A stretch of DNA of 64,000 nt from Olivibacter sp. SDN3 (GTDB taxonomy: Bacteria > Bacteroidota > Bacteroidia > Sphingobacteriales > Sphingobacteriaceae). A program made the translations under genes and the position numbers. The notes under the pieces were generated by a model. The model ran no database searches. It was given only the letters and a program-made list of their open reading frames with translations, and was not told the origin of the DNA. Shown here piece by piece: positions 8,855 through 19,000 of this stretch; within the stretch, counting starts at the first letter, position 1; the number at the start of each line of letters is the position of its first letter. Where the stretch lies: assembly GCF_014334135.1 (NCBI RefSeq), contig NZ_CP060497.1, positions 1,240,001 through 1,304,000 on the forward strand, in the 5' to 3' direction.

Positions 8855-11278
8855 ATGATAAAGAACTATTTCAAAATCGCCTGGCGGAATATGCGCAAGC
8901 ATAAAACACATACCATTATCAATATACTGGGCTTAGCCATTGCTTTCATCTGCAGTATCCTTTTACTGCTATCGGTATACCATGAATTTTCATTTGATAA
9001 TTTTCATCAACATAAAGACCGTGTGTTTAAGCTTTATCAATTCGATAACTTATTAAAAGGTACAGACCTAAGCCCTGCCATGGGCTACCCGGTTGCCACT
9101 TATCTAGCCAAGGAGGATATCGGTATAGAAAAAGTTACACGCATAAAATCGGGAGGCCGCGAAATCCGCTATAAAGCGAAGTCGCTCGACGTGGGCACCA
9201 CCTTGGTAGATCCGGATTTCTTCGACATCTTCTCTTTTAACATAACAGCCGGCCAAGGTCAATCGCCTTTAGGGAAGCTAGAAGATGTTGTAATCAATCA
9301 ACAAACTGCCAATAGCTTGTTTGCTAAGGAAAACCCGATCGGTAAGGCCGTCGAAATTAAAATAGCGGGCGAATGGAAACGCCTCATTGTATCGGCTGTT
9401 ATGGCGGATGCACCAACAAATTCCACTTTTAAATTTTCGGCTTTAGCGCGAACGGAGATAGACCCAAATTGGGTCAGAACCAAAGCAGAATGGTATGAGC
9501 GACATCACAATATTTATGTACGGCTCGCTCCTCATGTAAGCCAAGTACAGGTAGAAAAACAGTTAAGACTATTTTTCCAAAAGCACGTACATCCTGATGC
9601 TGAATCTTTAAAAAGAGACGGCTATCTAGCGGATGCCAATGGCGATTATTTGGGTATGCGATTACTTTCACTTAAAGATTTACATTTTAACAGTGAGCTG
9701 GGATCTGGTGACACGGTTAGCAAAACGTATTTGTTTATTCTCTTCCTCGTTAGTGTCATTATTTTGTTTATCGCATGCTTCAACTATATCAACATACAGA
9801 TCAGTTTATCCTTTACGCGTAATAAAGAATTAGGCGTTAGGAAATGTTTAGGCGCTGCTTCACATCAAGTATGGGGACAGTTGTTTTCGGAAAATTTTCT
9901 ACAAATTTTCATTGCGCTGTGTTTAGGCTTGATAGGTACGTTCACTTTAATCAAAATACTGGTACTTCACAACCTTCTGCAGTTGGATAGTCAATCACTT
10001 TACCATCCGCAGACGCTCATTAGCTTATTCGCTATCCTAATCTTCATTTCGCTCGCGTCCTCCAGTTATCCCTTTTTCGTTTTAAATAAGCTAAAAACCA
10101 CCGAAATATTTAAAGGGAAATTCAGCCTCATCAAATCTGGAATCGGTAGAAATACGCTCATCACTTTACAATTTATTACCGCAATTATCCTGATCTGCTC
10201 AACACTTGTCTGTTATCTGCAGTTTCAGCATTTGCGAACAGCCCAATTGGGATATAACACCGCTTCGATCATCAGCATTCCCATAAAAGATGCAGTGAAT
10301 GGCCGGTCTATCAGTGCCAAACTACGCACTCGCTTGACTTCTAATCCGGCTGTCATAAGCGTATCGGGAGGCGATGTGAACCTCGGAATCGGAGAAGATG
10401 GAGGTACTTCCAGGTCGCAGGTTGGTTTTAAACACGAAGGCAGAAATATACAGACCTCTTTTATTTCGGCCGACTATGATTTTCTAAAAACGCTTTCTAT
10501 TACACCCTTGGAAGGTCGGGATTTTTCAACCGCTTTTGTTTCGGATAGTACATATGCAGTCGTTATTACCCAAAGCATGGCGAAACAACTGGGCAAACCA
10601 CCTCTACTTGGGCGCCTTATTAACACGGATTCAACAGGCCGTTATGGCTGGCAAATCATCGGCATCATTCCCGATTTTCACCTCTACTCGATGCACGAAG
10701 AGACCAAACCGCTTACCATTGTACTGGAACAGGACACCCCTATTGATTATATTTTTGTGAAGGTAAATACGCAAAATCCGCAGGTGACTATGGAGCAGAT
10801 AAAAAGGACATATACAAGCTTGGAGCCTGATGCGGAATTTAAAGGAACCTATGTAGATGAAAATGTCGAGCGTTGGTATAAAAATGAAAAACGTTTAGCC
10901 ACACTTTTTTCTGTAGCTGCCGGAATTGCCATTTTGCTATCTTGCATGGGGTTATTTGGTTTAGCACTCACTATCATCAATCAGCAAGTAAAAGAGATCG
11001 GCATCCGGAAAGTGTTAGGCGCGTCCATTGCCCAAATTGCAAATAAAGTCATTCAGGAATTTCTTAAACCAGTTTTTGTTGCTTTTCTAATTGCAGGCCC
11101 AATTGCCTGGTGGATCATGAATAGCTGGTTGGAAGATTTTATATATCGGATCACTATACCCCTTTGGATTTTTCCTTTATCGGGCTTAATTGCGCTGTTA
11201 ATAGCCTTGCTGACAGTGGGCATTCAATCATTGAAAGCGGCGAGGGCCAACCCAGTAGATAGCTTGAGGAGTGAATGA
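8855..11278 (+). CDS. ABC3-type permease, 807 aa (second gene of run A)
   Basis: Double FtsX/MacB permease with N-terminus MIKNYFKIAWRNMRKHK. The coupling motifs are ELGVRKCLGAA near residue 322 and EIGIRKVLGAS near 708. The stretch after the second motif (QIANKVIQEFLK) lacks the LLSKDF sequence found in most paralogues, so the end that contacts the ATPase is divergent. The tail is ANPVDSLRSE. It is flanked by permeases at gaps of 70 and 40 bp, consistent with co-transcription. Periplasmic domain 1 is glycine-poor and about 240 residues long. No substrate can be read from the sequence. Confidence 0.93.
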   Translation: MIKNYFKIAWRNMRKHKTHTIINILGLAIAFICSILLLLSVYHEFSFDNFHQHKDRVFKLYQFDNLLKGTDLSPAMGYPVATYLAKEDIGIEKVTRIKSGGREIRYKAKSLDVGTTLVDPDFFDIFSFNITAGQGQSPLGKLEDVVINQQTANSLFAKENPIGKAVEIKIAGEWKRLIVSAVMADAPTNSTFKFSALARTEIDPNWVRTKAEWYERHHNIYVRLAPHVSQVQVEKQLRLFFQKHVHPDAESLKRDGYLADANGDYLGMRLLSLKDLHFNSELGSGDTVSKTYLFILFLVSVIILFIACFNYINIQISLSFTRNKELGVRKCLGAASHQVWGQLFSENFLQIFIALCLGLIGTFTLIKILVLHNLLQLDSQSLYHPQTLISLFAILIFISLASSSYPFFVLNKLKTTEIFKGKFSLIKSGIGRNTLITLQFITAIILICSTLVCYLQFQHLRTAQLGYNTASIISIPIKDAVNGRSISAKLRTRLTSNPAVISVSGGDVNLGIGEDGGTSRSQVGFKHEGRNIQTSFISADYDFLKTLSITPLEGRDFSTAFVSDSTYAVVITQSMAKQLGKPPLLGRLINTDSTGRYGWQIIGIIPDFHLYSMHEETKPLTIVLEQDTPIDYIFVKVNTQNPQVTMEQIKRTYTSLEPDAEFKGTYVDENVERWYKNEKRLATLFSVAAGIAILLSCMGLFGLALTIINQQVKEIGIRKVLGASIAQIANKVIQEFLKPVFVAFLIAGPIAWWIMNSWLEDFIYRITIPLWIFPLSGLIALLIALLTVGIQSLKAARANPVDSLRSE

Positions 11279-11318
11279 TGAATGCGGATAGCTTAAACAC
11301 CAATGAAAAACAAACACA

Positions 11319-13703
11319 ATGTTTAAAAATTATCTTAAAATCGCTTGGCGGAATCTCTTAAAGCAAAAAAAATCATCTGCGATCAATATTATCGGTCTAG
11401 CCCTGGGTATGGCGGTTTTTATACTTATCGCTTTATGGGTTTGGGATGAACTGACATTTAACCGATTTCATGAAAATGATGATCGTGTTGGCCAGATTGT
11501 GCAAAATCAAACATGGAACGGACAAACAGGCACGTCATTAGCACAACCTGTCCCACTGGGAAATGAATTGCGTACCACCTACGGAGAATACTTCAAGTAT
11601 GTTGCGATGGCATCTTGGATGATTCCACAGGTTTTGTCCTATGATGACAAACATCTTTATCAAAACGGCGTCTTCACTGAAAAAGACGGCCCTCATATCC
11701 TGTCCTTAAAAATGCTTCGCGGCAACCGAAATGCGTTACAAGATCCGAAAAGCATAATGCTCTCTGAATCCACGGCAAAAGCTTTTTTCGGCGACACCGA
11801 TCCGATCGACAAACCAATGAAGATCAAGAAGTCACTCGATGTTAAGGTTGCTGCCGTTTATGAAGATTTACCTTACAACACGTCATTCAGGGAACTTGAC
11901 TTTATCGCCCCTTGGGAGTTATACCTCATCTCAGAACCTTGGATCAAGCAGGTGGAGACCGCTTGGGATGATAACTCCTTCCAAACATTTGTGCAAATAA
12001 GTGACCATACCAATTTTGAAACCGTTAACAAGGCCATCGTAAATGCAAAATTTAATCGCGTCTCAGCAGCTGATAAACGGTTTAAGGCACAGATCATCGT
12101 ACACCCAATGCAGGACTGGCACCTATGGAACGACTGGAAAGACGGCAAGGTAGTGGGCGGCTTAATTTCATATGTTAAACTTTTTGCGCTGATCGGCTTT
12201 TTTGTCTTGTTGCTTGCCTGCATCAACTTCATGAACTTGAGTACTGCCCGATCTGAAAAAAGAGCGAAGGAGGTGGGCGTAAGAAAAACGGTAGGTTCGT
12301 CCAAAAAGAGCCTCGTTTATCAATTTCTAACGGAGTCGATACTCGTTTCCGTTATCGGCTTCGGCTTCTCCATACTGTTGGTCGTCCTATCACTTCCTTG
12401 GTTTAACGAAATTTCAAATAAACAAATCGTATTTCCTTGGAATTCCTTGATGTTCTGGGCTATAGCCACTCTCATCACCGGAACCACCGGCATTGTTGCC
12501 GGTAGTTATCCTGCTTTCTATCTTTCCTCATTCAAGCCTTTAAAAGTGTTAAAGGGTACATTCAAAGTTGGAAGGCTGTCAACCCTACCCCGAAAAATAC
12601 TGGTAACCGTACAGTTTTCAATCTCCATTGCACTTATCATCGGAACCATTATTGTTTACAAACAAATACACTATACTAAAGATCGACCCATTGGATACGA
12701 TCGCGGCGGTTTGGTAACGATCAGAATGGCCACGGCGGATTTCTACGGAAAATATGACGTTTTAAGAGAAAAACTCAAGAATTTACGCGCGATCGAAGAA
12801 TTGTCTGAATCGTCCAGCCCATTAACAAGCGTCCAATCCAACCGTAGTGGCTTTGAGTGGGACGGAAAAGACCCCGATCTCGCCACTGATTTTGCTACCA
12901 TCTGGGTGACTCATGAATTTGGGAAAACCGTGAATTGGGAAGTAAAAAAAGGTAGGGATTTTTCGAGAGACTTTGCTACAGACACCAATGCCATGATCAT
13001 CAACCAAGCTGCTGTCAAGTACATGAATATAGATGAACCTGTTGGCAAAACAGTTCATTTCAACGACAAGCAATACCAGATTGTCGGCGTCATACAGGAC
13101 GTTATCATGGATTCGCCCTACGAGGCAGCGAAACAAACGGTTTACTGCATTGATTACGAAAATGTCAATTGGATCAACCTAAAACTAAATCCGGAAAGAG
13201 GCACGCATGCCAGCATGCAGGATATCGAATCGGTTTTCAAATCAGTGATTCCTGACGCACCTTTCGAGTATAAATTTGTTGACGACGAGTATGAGGCGAA
13301 GTTCAGAGAGGAAGTTCGTATCGGAAAGCTCGCCTCTGTGTTCTCTGGTTTAGCCATCGTCATCAGTTGCCTAGGTGTATTTGGCTTAGCTTCCTTTGTT
13401 GCAGAAAAACGTGCTAAAGAGATCGGCATCCGAAAAATAATTGGCGCTAGCTTATATCAACTCTGGGGTTTACTCTCCAAAGAGTTTGTCTTTTTGGTGA
13501 TTCTTTCCTGCTTCATTGCCATGCCTATCGCCTATTACATACTGCATGACTGGCTTCAGAAATACAGCTACCGCGCATCAATACCTTGGTGGGTTTTCGC
13601 TGTTTCCGCCATCGGAAGCCTGCTGTTGACGATCATTATTGTAAGTTTCCAAACGATGAAAGCCGCGAGAGCCAATCCGGTGGATTCGCTCAGGGACGAG
13701 TAA
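11319..13703 (+). CDS. ABC3-type permease, 794 aa (third gene of run A)
   Basis: Double FtsX/MacB permease of a distinct subtype. It shares with the genes at 37724 and 55619 an N-terminus ending WVWDELTFNRF or similar, a periplasmic domain 1 with LYQNGVF followed by the LSLKMLRG-type segment, and a second domain with the motif DSPYEAAKQTVY (SPY in all three). The coupling motifs are EVGVRKTVGSS near residue 313 and EIGIRKIIGAS near 694. The tail is ANPVDSLRDE. It ends run A and is followed directly by operator copy B. The recurrence of this subtype at the end of runs A, C and E suggests a fixed pairing between two permease types, which is an inference. Confidence 0.93.
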   Translation: MFKNYLKIAWRNLLKQKKSSAINIIGLALGMAVFILIALWVWDELTFNRFHENDDRVGQIVQNQTWNGQTGTSLAQPVPLGNELRTTYGEYFKYVAMASWMIPQVLSYDDKHLYQNGVFTEKDGPHILSLKMLRGNRNALQDPKSIMLSESTAKAFFGDTDPIDKPMKIKKSLDVKVAAVYEDLPYNTSFRELDFIAPWELYLISEPWIKQVETAWDDNSFQTFVQISDHTNFETVNKAIVNAKFNRVSAADKRFKAQIIVHPMQDWHLWNDWKDGKVVGGLISYVKLFALIGFFVLLLACINFMNLSTARSEKRAKEVGVRKTVGSSKKSLVYQFLTESILVSVIGFGFSILLVVLSLPWFNEISNKQIVFPWNSLMFWAIATLITGTTGIVAGSYPAFYLSSFKPLKVLKGTFKVGRLSTLPRKILVTVQFSISIALIIGTIIVYKQIHYTKDRPIGYDRGGLVTIRMATADFYGKYDVLREKLKNLRAIEELSESSSPLTSVQSNRSGFEWDGKDPDLATDFATIWVTHEFGKTVNWEVKKGRDFSRDFATDTNAMIINQAAVKYMNIDEPVGKTVHFNDKQYQIVGVIQDVIMDSPYEAAKQTVYCIDYENVNWINLKLNPERGTHASMQDIESVFKSVIPDAPFEYKFVDDEYEAKFREEVRIGKLASVFSGLAIVISCLGVFGLASFVAEKRAKEIGIRKIIGASLYQLWGLLSKEFVFLVILSCFIAMPIAYYILHDWLQKYSYRASIPWWVFAVSAIGSLLLTIIIVSFQTMKAARANPVDSLRDE

Positions 13704-13711
13704 ATTATGCC

Positions 13712-13748
13712 TGTCCGCAATTGAACGGTTGGTGTCCGATTCCGAACA
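13712..13748. promoter_or_regulatory. Paired 16-bp palindromes, copy B
   Basis: The first site, TGTCCGCAATTGAACG at 13712-13727, matches 9 of 12 arm bases. The second, TGTCCGATTCCGAACA at 13733-13748, matches 11 of 12. Starts are 21 bp apart, as in the other copies. The pair begins only 9 bp after the stop of the previous permease and ends 111 bp before the next start (13859). A separate promoter therefore seems to divide runs A and B although both read the same way. Confidence 0.7.
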
Positions 13749-13801
13749 CTGTCATTGGAAGCAAAAACATAACAAACAGTTAATCAGCGCTATAAGTTTC
13801 T

Positions 13802-13814
13802 GGCGCATTTGCTG
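13802..13814 (+). promoter_or_regulatory. Candidate -24/-12 promoter for permease run B
   Basis: TGGCGC has its GG at 13802-13803, 54 bp past operator copy B. The -24 half is close to the sigma-54 consensus. At the -12 position there is GT instead of GC. Use would start transcription near 13827, giving a leader of about 32 nt. Confidence 0.35.
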
Positions 13815-13858
13815 TTAAGCGTCATACGTGACATAGTCAAGAATAAATACCTATCTTA

Positions 13859-16267
13859 ATGAAACAGTTTTACATCACCTTACGTCACCTATGGCGGAAC
13901 CGATTATTTACCGGACTAAACATTTTAGGTTTAGCCATCGGTATTAGCGCCTCGTGGATTATTTACCAGATGGTTAGCTTTGAATTTAGCTATGATCAAC
14001 ACCAACCTGATCGTGATCGGATATTCCAGTTCTATGCGCATATGAAGAGGGGTGACGGTGAAAGTCGGGAGGAGATCTTCATTCCCAAAGCCATTCTTCC
14101 CCATGTGCTGCATGACATTAGCGGCATCGAAAAAACCGCTCCTTTATATTACCGGAATTATTCCAGTGCTAAAACAAGTGATGGCCGTACGTTAGACCAA
14201 CTCGACGAGCAGGTGGCGACCCTACCGGACTATTTTGAGATGATCGGCTATCAATGGTTGGCGGGAAACCCACGGCAAGCCATCGCTTCCGATAAGGTGG
14301 TGTTAACAGCTAAACGGGCGCAACGTTACTTCCCCGGAAAAAGTCCGGAGACCATGATCGGGCAGACCATTACCTATAATGACACCGTGCAGAAAACCGT
14401 CAGTGGCATTTTAGTCGATCTGGATTACTTGAACAGTTTTCCCCCACAGGAATTTTTTGCGCTCAACCAGGAAGAGCTAACAAATACGAACTGGCAACAC
14501 GTTTCATCCGAAGAATTGCTATATGTCAAATTGGAAAAGGGCGTGAGCACCAAGACCGTCCTCGATCAATTGAATCGAATCAATAGCGCCGTTAATCGGG
14601 AGATTTTTCAACAGTATAATTTTACTTCCAGTTTTAAACTGCTCCCCTTGGCCGATAAACATTTTGCTACGCATTTGAGTCTCCGTGCCCGAACAGCCAG
14701 CAAGCCGATATTATTTGGCTTATTGGGCATTGCGGCTTTCCTTTTGGTCTTGGCCTGCATTAACTATATTAACCTCACTACCGCGCAATTGCCCCAACGC
14801 GCCAAAGAAATCGGTATTCGTAAAACCTTAGGTGGAAAAGCTTCAGCTCTTATTTGGGCTTACCTGAAAGAAACCCTCGTCCTCTGTATCTTAGCTGTTA
14901 TTTTATCCTTTCTGATCACGGCAGTTGCCCTACGTGTCTTTGCCGAATACCTACCCGAAGGCATGAACGATTTCAACAATTATATGGAGATGCTACTCTT
15001 TACGGTATTGTTGATTAGCGGAATCACCCTAATAGCAGGGCTTTATCCGAGTTGGCTGGCCACGCGTGTACAGACCGTACGCGTATTGAAAGGCCAAGTA
15101 AGCCAATCGGTCGGTGCTTACCAACTGAATTTGCGCAAGGGACTTATTATCTTTCAGTTTGTAATCGCACAAGTGTTCGTGGTATGCGCCATCATCATTG
15201 GTCAGCAACTAAGATATACGTTAGATAAAGATTTAGGCTTTCAGCATGAAGCGATTGTGACGGTGGATATTCCCTACAAAGTACAAACAGACAGCAGCTA
15301 TCAGGGGAAACAATTTGTTTTAAAACGTATGCTTGAACAGCATCCTGAAATTGACGGTGTAGCATTGGGCGACATCCCGATGAGCAATTGGATGAACGGA
15401 TGGATGATGGATTATCGTAGCGATACGGGCACCGTGGAGAAGCAGCTCTTATTCAAAAATATTGATGCCAACTATCTGAAGGTGTATCAAATTCCGTTGC
15501 TCGCCGGTCGGAATATACTGGAAACAGACACCATTCGGGAGCTATTGATTAATGAGACGGCACTGAAAAATTTTGGTTTTAGCAGGCCAGAGGATGCTAT
15601 TGGACAAACCCTTTATCAAAATGACAATCCACGCATCATCGTAGGTGTATTCAAAGATTTTCATCAATTTAGTTTAAGAAATGAGATTCCAGCGCTCGGT
15701 TTTACCGCTGTTAAGCCCGAGCTGGAATCATTTAACGTCAAGCTGGCCAGTAAAAGACTTTCATCTTGGGCAAGCACCATTGCCCTTGTGGAAAAGGAAT
15801 GGAAACGCGTGTATCCAGGCGTTGATTTTCAATATCAGTTTTACGATGAGACTATTCGCGATCTTTACCAACAGGAACGCCGTACTGCCAAATTGGTAAC
15901 GACCGCCACAATGATCACCTTATTGATCAGTTGCCTAGGCCTATACGGCTTAGCTACCTTAACGGCTTTCCAACGAACGAAGGAAATAGGTATCCGAAAA
16001 GTATTGGGCGCTACGATAAGCAGTGTTATTGCGCTATTATCAAAGGATTTTGTTAAGCTAGTGCTGTTAGCATTGCTTATAGCCGCACCGATTGCCTGGT
16101 GGGCGATGAACAAATGGTTGGAAAATTTCGCCTATAAAATTGAAATCCAGTGGTGGATGTTTACGTTGGCCGGCTTTGGGGCCGTTATGATTGCCTTACT
16201 AACTGTTGGCTTCCAAGCAGTCAAAGCGGCCATTGCAAATCCAGTGGATTCGTTGCGGGATGAGTAA
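13859..16267 (+). CDS. ABC3-type permease, 802 aa (first gene of run B)
   Basis: Double FtsX/MacB permease with N-terminus MKQFYITLRHLWRN. The coupling motifs are EIGIRKTLGGK near residue 309 and EIGIRKVLGAT near 704. The segment after the second motif (LLSKDFVKLVLLA) is nearly the same as in the gene at 16304, and the last ~100 residues of these two neighbours are strongly alike. That points to a shared recent origin or gene conversion at the 3' ends. The tail is ANPVDSLRDE. It is followed by the next permease after 36 bp, so the two are likely co-transcribed from the operator copy B promoter. Confidence 0.93.
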   Translation: MKQFYITLRHLWRNRLFTGLNILGLAIGISASWIIYQMVSFEFSYDQHQPDRDRIFQFYAHMKRGDGESREEIFIPKAILPHVLHDISGIEKTAPLYYRNYSSAKTSDGRTLDQLDEQVATLPDYFEMIGYQWLAGNPRQAIASDKVVLTAKRAQRYFPGKSPETMIGQTITYNDTVQKTVSGILVDLDYLNSFPPQEFFALNQEELTNTNWQHVSSEELLYVKLEKGVSTKTVLDQLNRINSAVNREIFQQYNFTSSFKLLPLADKHFATHLSLRARTASKPILFGLLGIAAFLLVLACINYINLTTAQLPQRAKEIGIRKTLGGKASALIWAYLKETLVLCILAVILSFLITAVALRVFAEYLPEGMNDFNNYMEMLLFTVLLISGITLIAGLYPSWLATRVQTVRVLKGQVSQSVGAYQLNLRKGLIIFQFVIAQVFVVCAIIIGQQLRYTLDKDLGFQHEAIVTVDIPYKVQTDSSYQGKQFVLKRMLEQHPEIDGVALGDIPMSNWMNGWMMDYRSDTGTVEKQLLFKNIDANYLKVYQIPLLAGRNILETDTIRELLINETALKNFGFSRPEDAIGQTLYQNDNPRIIVGVFKDFHQFSLRNEIPALGFTAVKPELESFNVKLASKRLSSWASTIALVEKEWKRVYPGVDFQYQFYDETIRDLYQQERRTAKLVTTATMITLLISCLGLYGLATLTAFQRTKEIGIRKVLGATISSVIALLSKDFVKLVLLALLIAAPIAWWAMNKWLENFAYKIEIQWWMFTLAGFGAVMIALLTVGFQAVKAAIANPVDSLRDE

Positions 16268-16303
16268 AATTAATAGAGGATCTTTGACCAGAAATTAATA
16301 GCC

Positions 16304-18736
16304 ATGTTAGTAACCCACTTCAAAACAGCTCTTCGCTCCTTGCAAAAAAATCGACTGTTCAGTTTCATTAACATAATGGGGCTTACCGTAGGATTATGCG
16401 CTTGCCTGCTCGTTTCCACTGTAGCACTGGACGACCTGTCATACGACGATTTTTGGAAACGAAGTGACGACCTCTATCGTGTTTTTTCTTCCAATAAAAT
16501 GGGTGATGACCTCTATGTAGAAGAAGCCTACACACCCATAGGTTTAGGAACCGAACTCAAAGAACGTTTTCCAGAAGTAGAAAACTTTTCAAAAGTTCAC
16601 ACATCCGAATTACAGCTCAAACCAAGTGACAATGCGTCTAATGGTATAAAGACTAGTATAATCGCCTTGGATTCCAATGCTGTAAGGATGTTTGATTTCG
16701 ATCGCTTATCCGGACAATTGGATCGCTATGTACCCGGTCAACAAAATCTATTGATCACGGAAAGTTTTGCTAAACGGTTCTTTAAAGAAGAAGACCCCAT
16801 TGGCAAAGTCATCTACGACGTACCAACTTGGCAGGACCAACCAACACCCTATCTGGTTACCGCTGTTATCCGAGATCTTCCCCAAAATACACACTTAAGA
16901 GCCGATGCCATTGTGCTTATGGAGCCTAGGGTAGAAAGAATTGAAAAGAACCGAGGGACTAGCAACTCACAGGTTTATTACCTCCTGAAACCCGGCGCAA
17001 ATCGTCAGCAATTCGAAGCAAAAGTAAACAATTGGTACGCTAAACACCTCGACCTCGAAGAAGGCAAGGTCATATTTTCCTTCCAGCCCATGCGCGATAT
17101 CTATTTGCATTCGGCTTTTAATAACCATCAGGAAATCAAATCGAGTATTCGGTCTGTATATATTTTCGGCAGTGTTGGTATTTTTCTCTTGCTGATTGCC
17201 TGCATCAATTTTATCAATATGAGCACCGCTCGCGCGACGCAACGCCTTAAGGAAAGCGGCATTCGAAAAATTCTTGGCGCGGAAAGAAGGCAGCTCATGG
17301 GACAGTTTTTAACAGAATCCTTACTCTTTTTTTCACTTTCTACACTACTTGCACTGCTCCTTTACGCGCTGTCCTTACCTATACTGGAACGGTTTTTAGA
17401 TCATGGACTCACCAAAACCGTTTTCGCCAATTGGCCCTTCTTCCTTAGTACCTTGCTTTTTATCTTCTTGTTGAGCCTGCTCACGGGGGCCTACCCTGCG
17501 ATACTCCTATCCGGATTCAAGCCATCGAACAGTCTACGGGGTCGTTTTGTCAATTCCTCCTTAACATCGTCGGCCGCATTTCGAAGAATATTAGTCGTCA
17601 CCCAGTTTTCCATAGCTATCATCACTTTGGTAGCCTTATTAGCTGTTCAATCGCAACTGCGTTTTATCAATCAAAAAGATCTCGGTTTTAACAAGGAGGG
17701 TTTATTGTACATTGATATGGTTTCCTGGGAAGGAAAGGGAGAGACCATTAAGGAAAAATTAAAACAATTACCGGGTGTATTACAAGCTAGTATTACAAGC
17801 TGGGTACCTCAAAGCGGAATGACTTCCGGAAATATGAGCTTCGAGCATCCTGTAAAAAAAGGGCAACAAACACAGGTCAACTTTATTTTTGGAGATCTCG
17901 ACTTTGGACAAACCATCGGATTAAAGCTAAAAAGCGGCCGTATGTTCGACCGGAATTTTGGAACTGATTTGCAAAACACCTTACAAAGGGAGTCGGATTC
18001 TACAAAAAAAGAAGATCGTGCGAAGTTACGGCCAATAATGATATCCGAATCTACTGCCAAAGAGTACGGTATTGATGAGGCCGGTGGTCGTATTACTTCA
18101 ACAGATTATCATGTTGTTGGAATTATTCAAGACTTTCATTACGAATCGTTACATCACAGCCTTACTCCTGCCATTATCGAAGCTGGAGGAGCTGCTGGTT
18201 TCGGTGGAATGTTCATTCGGATAAACTCAGGCCAAGAACAACAGGTATCGATCGCTTTACACAAAATATGGAGGTCTATTTATCAGGATAAATTACTGAA
18301 CACCAACTGGATGAGTGATATTCTTGAGAAACAATATGCTAAAGAGCAAAAGCAACAGACCTTATTTACTTTCTTTAGTGCCCTGATGTTATTCATTTCT
18401 TCCTTAGGCGTTTTCGGACTGGTATTGCATGCAGCAGAACAACGTGTGAAAGAAATCGGCATACGCAAAGTGTTGGGAGCGAGCGTTAGTAGCATTATCA
18501 ACCTGCTATCTAAAGATTTTGTGAAGCTGGTGCTATTGGCTATTGTCCTTGCATCACCGATTGCTTGGTGGGCAATGAATAAATGGCTGGAAGATTTCGC
18601 GTATCGCATTGATTTGCAATGGTGGATGTTTATTACAGCAGGGGGAGCTGCGCTGTTTATCGCCTTAACTACGATAAGTGGGCAAGCCTTCAAAGCCGCT
18701 ACAGCAAATCCTGTCGATAGTTTATGGGATGAATAA
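16304..18736 (+). CDS. ABC3-type permease, 810 aa (second gene of run B)
   Basis: Double FtsX/MacB permease beginning MLVTHFKTALRSLQKN. The coupling motifs are ESGIRKILGAE near residue 312 (G-I-R-K kept, the preceding I replaced by S) and EIGIRKVLGAS near 711. The tail reads ANPVDSLWDE, with W in place of the usual R. Periplasmic domain 2 carries an extra charged insert around the stretch QRESDSTKKEDRAK, which the paralogues lack. It is the last permease before the accessory island, and I see no clear terminator in the 140 bp downstream. Confidence 0.93.
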   Translation: MLVTHFKTALRSLQKNRLFSFINIMGLTVGLCACLLVSTVALDDLSYDDFWKRSDDLYRVFSSNKMGDDLYVEEAYTPIGLGTELKERFPEVENFSKVHTSELQLKPSDNASNGIKTSIIALDSNAVRMFDFDRLSGQLDRYVPGQQNLLITESFAKRFFKEEDPIGKVIYDVPTWQDQPTPYLVTAVIRDLPQNTHLRADAIVLMEPRVERIEKNRGTSNSQVYYLLKPGANRQQFEAKVNNWYAKHLDLEEGKVIFSFQPMRDIYLHSAFNNHQEIKSSIRSVYIFGSVGIFLLLIACINFINMSTARATQRLKESGIRKILGAERRQLMGQFLTESLLFFSLSTLLALLLYALSLPILERFLDHGLTKTVFANWPFFLSTLLFIFLLSLLTGAYPAILLSGFKPSNSLRGRFVNSSLTSSAAFRRILVVTQFSIAIITLVALLAVQSQLRFINQKDLGFNKEGLLYIDMVSWEGKGETIKEKLKQLPGVLQASITSWVPQSGMTSGNMSFEHPVKKGQQTQVNFIFGDLDFGQTIGLKLKSGRMFDRNFGTDLQNTLQRESDSTKKEDRAKLRPIMISESTAKEYGIDEAGGRITSTDYHVVGIIQDFHYESLHHSLTPAIIEAGGAAGFGGMFIRINSGQEQQVSIALHKIWRSIYQDKLLNTNWMSDILEKQYAKEQKQQTLFTFFSALMLFISSLGVFGLVLHAAEQRVKEIGIRKVLGASVSSIINLLSKDFVKLVLLAIVLASPIAWWAMNKWLEDFAYRIDLQWWMFITAGGAALFIALTTISGQAFKAATANPVDSLWDE

Positions 18737-18882
18737 GCTTAATTGAGCTGAAGGTATTCAATTACTTTGCTGCCTAGCGAAAAACATGAGTGACATTTAA
18801 GTTCTGTTGAGAGATGTAAGCTTTGATTCTGTGCTTTATAAAAAATTTTGTGTTTTCGTCATAACGAAGGAGATCATTTTTT

Positions 18883-18993
18883 ATGCGCGACACCTCCATA
18901 CGGGAAAAACTTTACGATTATATCCGCTTTGCGGATGATAAAAAGATAAAGGCCATTTATGCGATTGCTGAAGCTTGTAAAATACGGTTATAA
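18883..18993 (+). CDS. 36-residue antitoxin-like orphan ORF
   Basis: A short reading frame starting MRDTSIREKLYDYI and containing ADDKKIKAIYAI, with AAGGAG 10 bases upstream of the ATG (18867-18872). The text resembles the N-terminus of the small antitoxin-like proteins that often accompany RelE/ParE toxins in Bacteroidota (REKL.DYI..ADDKK..AIY). Those proteins are usually about twice as long, and no RelE/ParE gene follows. It is therefore probably the truncated remnant of a toxin-antitoxin pair. The family assignment is by recall of the pattern only. Confidence 0.45.
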   Translation: MRDTSIREKLYDYIRFADDKKIKAIYAIAEACKIRL

Positions 18994-19000
18994 CTTAACA

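Noticed and set aside
11873-12304. A 143-codon open frame on the - strand
   Set aside because: It is antisense to the permease at 11319, and similar antisense frames appear over the same conserved region of other permeases.
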